Assembly (NCBI GenBank): GCA_014860005.1
Contig: JACZKP010000166.1
Coordinates: 1-18,365 of the forward strand
Origin: Verrucomicrobiota bacterium
GTDB lineage: Bacteria > Verrucomicrobiota > Verrucomicrobiae > Limisphaerales > UBA11358
Length of the DNA stretch: 18,365 nt
Direction of reading: 5' to 3'
Positions 15,231 to 18,365 of this stretch are shown here, in pieces. The stretch's first letter is position 1. Every line of letters begins with the position of its first letter. The notes under the pieces were generated by a model. The model was not told the origin of the DNA, searched no databases, and worked only from the letters and a program-made list of their open reading frames with translations. The position numbers and the translations under genes were made by a program.

Positions 15231-15671
15231 TCATACGCATACGCTCATCCGTTGCTTCGGTCGAACGGCGTTTACTTTCTGCTTCGTTTCAGAGTGTCTT
15301 TCCCCGCTCTCATCAATTGACGCTGCTTCAACCTGGCTTGGCGCTTGATTCTTGGTGAGATCGAGTTTTTCTTCAATCTCACTCTGGCGGCGGGTCAATT
15401 GCTGGTAACGCTCCTCGCGCTCGAAGTGCGCGCCGACTTTGCCTTCCAATTCTTTCGCCCGCTTGGTGGCGTCGGCGATGTCAGTTTCCAATCTGGCGGC
15501 GCGCTCCTCAAAACCCTGGACGTTCGCTTCAAGCGAACGAACCGTGCCCAGCGCCGTGTCCGTCACTCGTGCGGCATAACTGTTCTTCCCGCGCACAATC
15601 ATTTCCTCAACAGCCGCGCGAGGTGTTCCTCCTGCAACCGCCCCGGGCGCGGTCAGACCTAACTCAACCCC
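15231..15671 (-). pseudogene. C-terminal fragment of an N12-class DNA methylase/helicase
   Basis: About 147 codons on the minus strand encode GVELGLTAPGAVAGGTPRAA, then VEEMIVRGKNSYAARVTDTA. A coiled-coil follows (SLEANVQGFEERAARLETDI ADATKRAKELEGKV), then FEREERYQQLTRRQSEIEEK LDLTKNQAPSQVE before the stop at 15231. The motif F-E-x-E-x-x-x-x-x-L-x-x-R-Q-x-E-I-x-x-x-L-D-L-T-K-N-Q closes the very large SNF2 helicase/N12 adenine methyltransferase proteins carried by conjugative elements and phages. The catalytic regions are absent, so this is a tail fragment. The frame stays open upstream to 16304 only because it is antisense to the lipoprotein gene. Homology appears to stop near 15671, 13 bases from the lipoprotein's presumed start, which marks a recombination junction. 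Confidence 0.65.
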
Positions 15672-15683
15672 ATTGTTTGAACC

Positions 15684-16271
15684 ACGAAATACCTCGTCTT
15701 CATTCCGCTTGTGTTCGTCGCTTCGTGCGCTTCGCGCCCGCAAATCGTCGTTCGCCCTGTGCCGCCGCCTGCGGCTGAGTCGGTCGAATCTGTCCGCTAC
15801 GGCGAAGTCGTGCGGCCCTACCACATTGGCCGCTACGTTGATCCGAATCACCCGGAGGCGATGCACAAACAGCACCCGGTGTATCGCCTCGAGGTCTCCG
15901 CGCGGTGGAATCTTCACCCTGGCGCGCAGAACCCGGCCACGTTGTTGACCCCGCCCCAGGACGCCGCGTTCGCCCCGCCGCCCACCAACGATGTCCTGGT
16001 CGCTGAAATGAACCTCCAGCGGGAAGCCACCGCCCGCGTGATGCTCGAAGCCGCAAAGCTCGCGCAGTCTTACGGCGAGTTGCAGTCGGTGCTTGGCGAG
16101 ATGAAGAACGTGGCGCGCAACCATGCACTCTTGAGTGTTCGCATTGCAACTAACGAGCAGCGCGTCGCCGAATTCGAGAAGGAGTTTCAAAAGCTTTCCG
16201 TTCCGCCGTCGCCGGCCACCAAAGACGTTCCCGCGTCGGTGCCGGAACCGCAGAACGCGCCTGAACCATGA
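15684..16271 (+). CDS. Putative lipoprotein with a damaged start codon
   Basis: The frame encodes a clear lipoprotein signal, KYLVFIPLVFVASCASRP, with lipobox V-A-S-C (cysteine codon at 15726). The codon at the expected initiator position, 15684, is ACG, and the frame is closed by TGA at 15678. The first standard start, GTG 15711, would delete the signal. The mature part (about 180 residues) contains SVRYGEVVRPYHIGRYVDPN, then HPEAMHKQHPVYRLEVSARW, a helical middle (LQREATARVMLEAAKLAQSY) and a Pro/Glu-rich tail. I do not recognise the family. The neighbouring methylase fragment and the size suggest cargo of a conjugative or integrative element, where small periplasmic lipoproteins are common. 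If ACG is real, the gene is poorly expressed or dead. Its stop region overlaps the following small ORF. Confidence 0.6.
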   Translation, partial: TKYLVFIPLVFVASCASRPQIVVRPVPPPAAESVESVRYGEVVRPYHIGRYVDPNHPEAMHKQHPVYRLEVSARWNLHPGAQNPATLLTPPQDAAFAPPPTNDVLVAEMNLQREATARVMLEAAKLAQSYGELQSVLGEMKNVARNHALLSVRIATNEQRVAEFEKEFQKLSVPPSPATKDVPASVPEPQNAPEP

Positions 16272-16392
16272 AGATCTGCCGGAAGACCAGAAGGAGGGCG
16301 TCATCGCTCAAATCGCGCGCTTCGCCCGCCGCGCCGTCGCCCGCACCCAAGGCCAGCAACAGCAACCAAGGCCGGAAGGTGTTGGCGTCTGA
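16261..16392 (+). CDS. Small hypothetical ORF lacking a standard start
   Basis: A coherent GC3-rich frame encodes LNHEDLPEDQKEGVIAQIAR, then FARRAVARTQGQQQQPRPEG VGV, ending at TGA 16390-16392 (about 43 residues). It overlaps the lipoprotein end and runs up to a terminator at 16416. There is no ATG/GTG/TTG at its head, only CTG 16261. A nearby ATG (16268-16270), positioned with ATGA overlap to the lipoprotein stop, is one base out of frame; inserting one base after it would give M-E-D-L-P-E-D. That fits a gene translationally coupled to the lipoprotein that has suffered a one-base deletion. The charged helix plus Gln-rich tail gives no functional clue. Confidence 0.4.
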   Translation: MNHEDLPEDQKEGVIAQIARFARRAVARTQGQQQQPRPEGVGV

Positions 16393-16415
16393 AGCTCAGC
16401 CTCTGGTCGTCGCCT

Positions 16416-16465
16416 CACACGCGGAACCCTGCCCGCGCGGTGGGCTTCCGTGTGTTTTTCTGTTT
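16416..16465 (+). terminator. Rho-independent terminator after the lipoprotein unit
   Basis: ACACGCGGAACCC (16417-16429) pairs imperfectly with GGGCTTCCGTGT (16442-16453), with a GC-rich loop between, directly followed by TTTTTCTGTTT. It ends the lipoprotein/small-ORF transcript and separates it from the AbiEi promoter. Confidence 0.6.
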
Positions 16466-16508
16466 CGTGCGCCTGCAAGACCCGTGGCAACGGTTAAAGT
16501 GGCGTATT

Positions 16509-16550
16509 TACAGAATGTATTCACTTGTTGCCAACTGCATACATTATGTA
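16509..16550 (+). promoter_or_regulatory. AbiEi promoter with twin TACA-N3-TGTA operators
   Basis: Two matching palindromes, TACAgaaTGTA (16509-16519) and TACAttaTGTA (16540-16550), start 31 bases apart, about three helical turns, so a dimer pair could bind the same face. Between and overlapping them is a candidate promoter: TTGTTG (16525-16530), a 16-base spacer and TGTAAT (16547-16552, five of six). AbiE systems are known to be negatively autoregulated by the AbiEi antitoxin binding repeats at its promoter, and this arrangement fits that. Confidence 0.6.
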
Positions 16551-16567
16551 ATAGCCGCTTTGCGGCG

Positions 16568-17164
16568 AAGAACCACCAACAAGCAGTTCTGAAACACGCG
16601 CGCAAGCTGGGAGTGCTGCGTCCGCGCGACCTGAACCCCATTGGCGTTCCGCGCGTGTATCTTAGGCAACTGGTCGAGAGCGGCGAACTGCTCAAAACCG
16701 GGCGGGGGCTTTACATGGTCGCGGGCGCACCGCTCACCGAAAATCACTCGCTGGCAGAGGCGGCAAAACTCTCACCGAAGGGAGTCATCTGCCTGCTCTC
16801 CGCGCTGCGCTTTCACGGGCTGACCACGGAGAATCCTGCCGAGGTCTGGATTGGGATTCCACGCGGAACGCGACCGCCAAAATCAGACAAACCTGCACTG
16901 CGCGTGGTGACTCTTTCCGGTGAAATGATGACCAAGGGAATCAAACGTCATGTCATCCAGGGCGTCTCCGTGCCGGTCTGTTGTGTCGCGAAAACCGTCG
17001 CCGACTGTTTCCGCTTCCGCAACCGCATCGGCGTCAACATCGCGGTTGAGGCGCTGCGCGATGCGTGGCGGGACAAGAAAGCCACGTCCGGGGAACTCTG
17101 GCATTACGCGAAGGTCTGCCGGGTGCTCAACGTCATGCGCCCTTATTTCGACAGCCTCGCATGA
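16568..17164 (+). CDS. abiEi: AbiEi-family type IV antitoxin, orphaned
   Basis: A DNA-binding antitoxin of the AbiE type IV toxin-antitoxin/abortive infection system, about 198 residues from 16568. The N-terminal winged-HTH (AVLKHARKLGVLRPRDLNPI, then GVPRVYLRQLVESGELLKTG RGLYM) is the AbiEi_4 type. The C-terminal domain contains SLAEAAKLSPKGVICLLSAL RFHGL, IWIGIPRG-like residues (VWIGIPRGTRPP) and VPVCCVAKTVADCFRFRN, typical of the AbiEi C-terminal region. The start is unresolved: between the operators and the HTH no ATG, GTG or TTG is in frame. AAG at 16568 lies where an ATG would give M-N-H-Q-Q-A-V-L, and CTG 16589 is the only near-start. The frame extends upstream through the terminator to 16268, but that part is non-coding in character. 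Its stop overlaps the AbiEii start by ATGA, but the toxin gene is truncated after nine codons, so the antitoxin stands alone. Confidence 0.8.
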   Translation, partial: KNHQQAVLKHARKLGVLRPRDLNPIGVPRVYLRQLVESGELLKTGRGLYMVAGAPLTENHSLAEAAKLSPKGVICLLSALRFHGLTTENPAEVWIGIPRGTRPPKSDKPALRVVTLSGEMMTKGIKRHVIQGVSVPVCCVAKTVADCFRFRNRIGVNIAVEALRDAWRDKKATSGELWHYAKVCRVLNVMRPYFDSLA

Positions 17165-17187
17165 AAAATCTCGCCGCTTCAGTCCAT
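17161..17187 (+). pseudogene. Remnant start of the AbiEii toxin gene
   Basis: ATG 17161 overlaps the antitoxin stop (ATGA). The first nine codons, MKNLAASVH, match the normal opening of AbiEii nucleotidyltransferase toxins (M-x-N-L-A-A-S-V). From about 17188 the frame becomes TTRSFRSSSASLLL and ends at TGA 17422-17424 without any nucleotidyltransferase motif (GGT/S-x-D-x-D). The DNA from 17188 reads instead as an unrelated minus-strand fragment and then an IS21-like tip. The toxin is therefore absent and the junction is sharp. Confidence 0.6.
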
Positions 17188-17256
17188 ACGACACGTTCGT
17201 TCCGCTCAAGCTCGGCCAGTTTGCTTTTGGCCAACTCCAGGTTCGGTGTCTTAAGG
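17188..17256 (-). pseudogene. Fragment of an unidentified coiled-coil coding sequence
   Basis: The minus strand reads KSLKTPNLELAKSKLAELER, then NERVVW up to the AbiEii junction: a short heptad-like helix in a GC3-biased frame. It is too short to name. It is bordered by the antitoxin/toxin remnant on one side and by the 20-base sequence shared with 18211-18230 on the other, and looks like the end of a gene brought in by rearrangement. Confidence 0.25.
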
Positions 17257-17276
17257 CTTTTCCTTACCTGCTGTCG
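17257..17276 (+). repeat. 20-bp direct repeat, copy 1
   Basis: CTTTTCCTTACCTGCTGTCG occurs here and identically at 18211-18230. The last five bases (TGTCG) are the tip of an IS21-like end in both places; the preceding 15 are outside the tip. Confidence 0.9.
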
Positions 17277-17320
17277 TGGTTGCGATCAAAAGTGGACGGG
17301 GTCGTGCGATCAAGAGTGGA
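17272..17320 (+). mobile_element. IS21-like element tip, copy B
   Basis: TGTCGTGG (17272-17279) is followed by GCGATCAAAAGTGGA (17282-17296) and GCGATCAAGAGTGGA (17306-17320), 24 bases apart. It is the inverted counterpart of the tip at 14889-14936. The body points to higher coordinates. No istA/istB genes follow; a group II intron fragment lies downstream instead. Confidence 0.5.
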
Positions 17321-17371
17321 ATAATGCGCTGGCCCTCTTGCCAAGGTCTTGGCGGGCTGTAGTCTCACCGG

Positions 17372-17439
17372 TTGCTTCAGCGGAGGATAGGGCACTGCGG
17401 GGACGCAACCCGAGCGCCGCCTGAAGCCTGACAAGCGGC
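17372..17439 (-). repeat. 68-bp palindromic repeat, copy B
   Basis: This is the inverted partner of the copy at 14763-14830, with 6 differences in 68. It starts TTGCTTCAGCGGAGG and ends GCCTGACAAGCGGC on the plus strand. It lies about 50 bases beyond the IS21-like tip at 17272-17320, reproducing the order seen on the left side (tip, spacer, hairpin repeat) in mirror image. Confidence 0.8.
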
Positions 17440-17621
17440 AGGTCGGGTCGTCACGGGCTGCCGAACGACGTTCCGTCCTGCGTCCCGCCCCCGCCTGTCC
17501 TTGGTGGCCGTTTGTCTGGAGTAAGCAAACCCGCGTCCGCGTCGGCGGCGATGGCAAAGTCCACGTTGCCACACAACGCCATCCCATTGATGCGCCTCCA
17601 CGTTCCACACTCATCCGCTGC

Positions 17622-17945
17622 TTGCGTCCGGATCTCCGGCGACGGCTGCGCGCCATCGTGATCCGCCAGAAGAAACGCCCCCGCTATCTCTACCGGCACC
17701 TGCTCAGTCGCGGCGTGTCCGAACGCAAGGCGGCGCGCACGGCATGGAGCAGTCGCGGGATATGGCATCGCAGTGCCCGCTCAGGAATGCACCTTGGGTA
17801 TCGAATAGACTGGTTCACGGAACATCTGGTTTCGCTGACCACCGAATGGTACCGACACAACCTCCCGAACCTAATCCCACCGGTCTTGGAGCCGCAGCTT
17901 GCGCTGTTTGCTTCCGAGATAACATCCAAAGAGCCGGATGCGTGA
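17622..17945 (+). pseudogene. Group II intron maturase, C-terminal fragment
   Basis: About 107 codons encode LRPDLRRRLRAIVIRQKKRP, then RYLYRHLLSRGVSERKAART, AWSSRGIWHRSARSGMHLGY and IDWFTEHLVSLTTEWYRHN. The order RRRLR..(I/R)..KKRPR, L..LGVS...A, a (G)(I/P)W...S box and a C-terminal L.SL..... helix is that of the maturase (X/thumb) domain at the end of group II intron reverse transcriptases. The seven RT blocks, including the YADD catalytic motif, are absent upstream: 17440-17620 shows no RT sequence. The protein is therefore a 5'-truncated remnant, typical of incomplete retrohoming or later deletion. The stop codon (17943-17945) falls inside intron domain V. TTG 17622 is only the first start-like codon, not a genuine start. 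Confidence 0.7.
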
Positions 17946-18002
17946 CACGCCAGTCCGGTTCTGAGAGAGGGGCGGTCGTGCAAACGGCCGCCCCTACTCG
18001 AC
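17931..18002 (+). ncRNA. Group II intron 3' end: domains V and VI
   Basis: Domain V: GAGCCGGA (17931-17938) pairs with TCCGGTTC (17954-17961) and contains the AGC triad at 17932-17934. The apical part GCGT-GAC-ACGC is shorter than usual (31 bases overall against about 34), so it may be impaired. Domain VI: GGGGCGGTCG (17969-17978) pairs with CGGCCGCCCC (17985-17994) with one G-T pair. It is followed by TACTCGAC, in which A17996 is a good bulged branch point 7 bases from the 3' end at C18002 (AC at the splice site). The 5' part of the intron (domains I-III) is not present in the window. Confidence 0.75.
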
Positions 18003-18211
18003 TCCCGCACCCCAAGCCGGAACGCCGCGCGCACCTGGCGTCCCTCCGCCTTGATCCCGTTCCAATACGCCTTGCCCGCGACCACGCCATCCCGCCGCCA
18101 CGGATGGCTCGCGGACGGCGCGGACTCCGCTTTCGTTTTCATCGGCTTAGGCTGCTTCACAAGCGCAGACTTCCTCACGACACCTTCCGGCAGGAGTCGC
18201 CATTCCGACAC
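18003..18211 (-). pseudogene. Hypothetical protein fragment cut by the intron end
   Basis: On the minus strand a GC3-biased frame from GTG 18211 reads MSEWRLLPEGVVRKSALVKQ, then PKPMKTKAESAPSASHPWRR and DGVVAGKAYWNGIKAEGRQV, then RAAFRLGVRE. It runs into the group II intron 3' terminus at 18002/18003, where coding character ends. ATG 18142 (MKTKAESAPSAS) is an alternative start. The family is not recognised. It probably represents an N-terminal half whose remainder was separated by the intron insertion and later deletion. Confidence 0.35.
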
Positions 18212-18230
18212 TTTTCCTTACCTGCTGTCG
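18211..18230 (+). repeat. 20-bp direct repeat, copy 2
   Basis: Identical to 17257-17276 and in the same orientation. The sequences diverge on both sides of the 20 bases. Confidence 0.9.
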
Positions 18231-18272
18231 GGGCGGAAACAAAAGGAGACGGCTGCGAGTTCAAAAGGAGAC
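18226..18272 (+). mobile_element. IS21-like element tip, copy C (different element)
   Basis: TGTCGGGG (18226-18233) is followed by two exact copies of CAAAAGGAGAC (18240-18250 and 18262-18272) spaced 22 bases apart. It has the same layout as the other two tips but different internal repeats, so it is a related but distinct element. The expected transposase would lie beyond the window or is absent. Confidence 0.45.
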
Positions 18273-18293
18273 AAGCGATGGGGCTGTGTTATG

Positions 18294-18364
18294 TGTCCCT
18301 TGGTCGAGGGCTTGAGGAGGCCTGAGCGAAGCGAAGGCCGACGAAAGCCCTCGACCAAGGGACA
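18294..18364. repeat. 20-bp perfect inverted repeat with nested hairpin
   Basis: TGTCCCTTGGTCGAGGGCTT (18294-18313) and its exact reverse complement (18345-18364) enclose 31 bases. Those contain a second inverted repeat, GGCCT (18319-18323) with AGGCC (18335-18339), around GAGCGAAGCGA. The structure would form a long cruciform or a strong RNA hairpin. There is no T-run inside the window. It resembles a REP-type palindrome, and the window ends one base later, so its context is unknown. Confidence 0.85.
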
Positions 18365-18365
18365 G

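Noticed and set aside
15672..16304. N-terminal extension of the methylase fragment on the minus strand
   Set aside because: The sequence is Arg/His-rich and antisense to the lipoprotein gene; recognisable homology stops at about 15671.
16268..16567. Antitoxin beginning at ATG 16268
   Set aside because: It would read through a rho-independent terminator, the promoter and both operators; only the part after about 16568 resembles AbiEi.
17264..17656. Minus-strand frames through the 68-bp repeat
   Set aside because: They are translations of repeat and element-tip DNA; no start signal or domain.
17744..18325. Plus-strand frame spanning the intron end
   Set aside because: It crosses domains V and VI and the intron boundary, and is Arg/His/Pro-rich with no motif.
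14132..18365. CRISPR array
   Set aside because: Repeats here are inverted or paired, with no regular direct repeats and spacers and no cas genes.

Overview
The window looks like a chromosomal stretch from a GC-rich Gram-negative bacterium, most likely a member of the Verrucomicrobiota. The evidence is a prepilin-type protein with an (A)[16 protein letters not shown] leader followed by [12 protein letters not shown], an exopolysaccharide export locus with an ExeA-like ATPase, and a full-length RpoD-type sigma factor. The assignment rests on protein style, not on a phylogenetic marker.

Layout. (1) 1-1303: the window edge cuts an IS630-like transposase (minus strand). It is followed by a small AT-richer membrane protein and a small tail-anchored protein divergent from the next operon. 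(2) 1408-5846: a signalling operon with a soluble PAS-PAS-PAS-GAF-PAS histidine kinase, a REC-LuxR response regulator and an alpha/beta hydrolase. (3) 5916-11161: a tightly coupled polysaccharide secretion operon. It has an ExeA-like ATPase, a Wzz/Wzc-like co-polymerase whose kinase domain has degenerate nucleotide-binding motifs, a periplasmic-type Wza-like protein and a Wza-like lipoprotein. The junctions are ATGA, ATGA and TAAcATG. (4) 11313-13142: rpoD with its own candidate promoter. (5) 13372-14131: a prepilin-like gene broken by a +1 frameshift exactly in the type III signal peptide.

(6) 14132-18365: a graveyard of mobile-element pieces around one intact tRNA gene (CAU anticodon). It holds a tRNA fragment, a transposase N-terminal fragment, a 16-bp perfect hairpin, the C-terminal end of an N12-class DNA methylase/helicase, a lipoprotein with a damaged start, a small ORF, a terminator, and an AbiEi antitoxin with twin operators. 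The AbiEii toxin survives only as its first nine codons. A group II intron 3' end (maturase C-terminus plus domains V/VI), three IS21-like element tips and a 20-bp inverted repeat at the edge complete it.

The most unusual structure is in this last region. Two copies of a composite module, each an IS21-like tip plus a 68-bp hairpin-forming repeat at about 91% identity, lie in inverted orientation. They flank about 2.3 kb carrying the tRNA, the methylase fragment, the lipoprotein and the orphan antitoxin. Several genes in and near this segment carry single-base lesions at or next to the start codon, which suggests recent decay or assembly error. Regions 2-4 look like ordinary housekeeping/envelope chromosome; region 6 is the accessory part.
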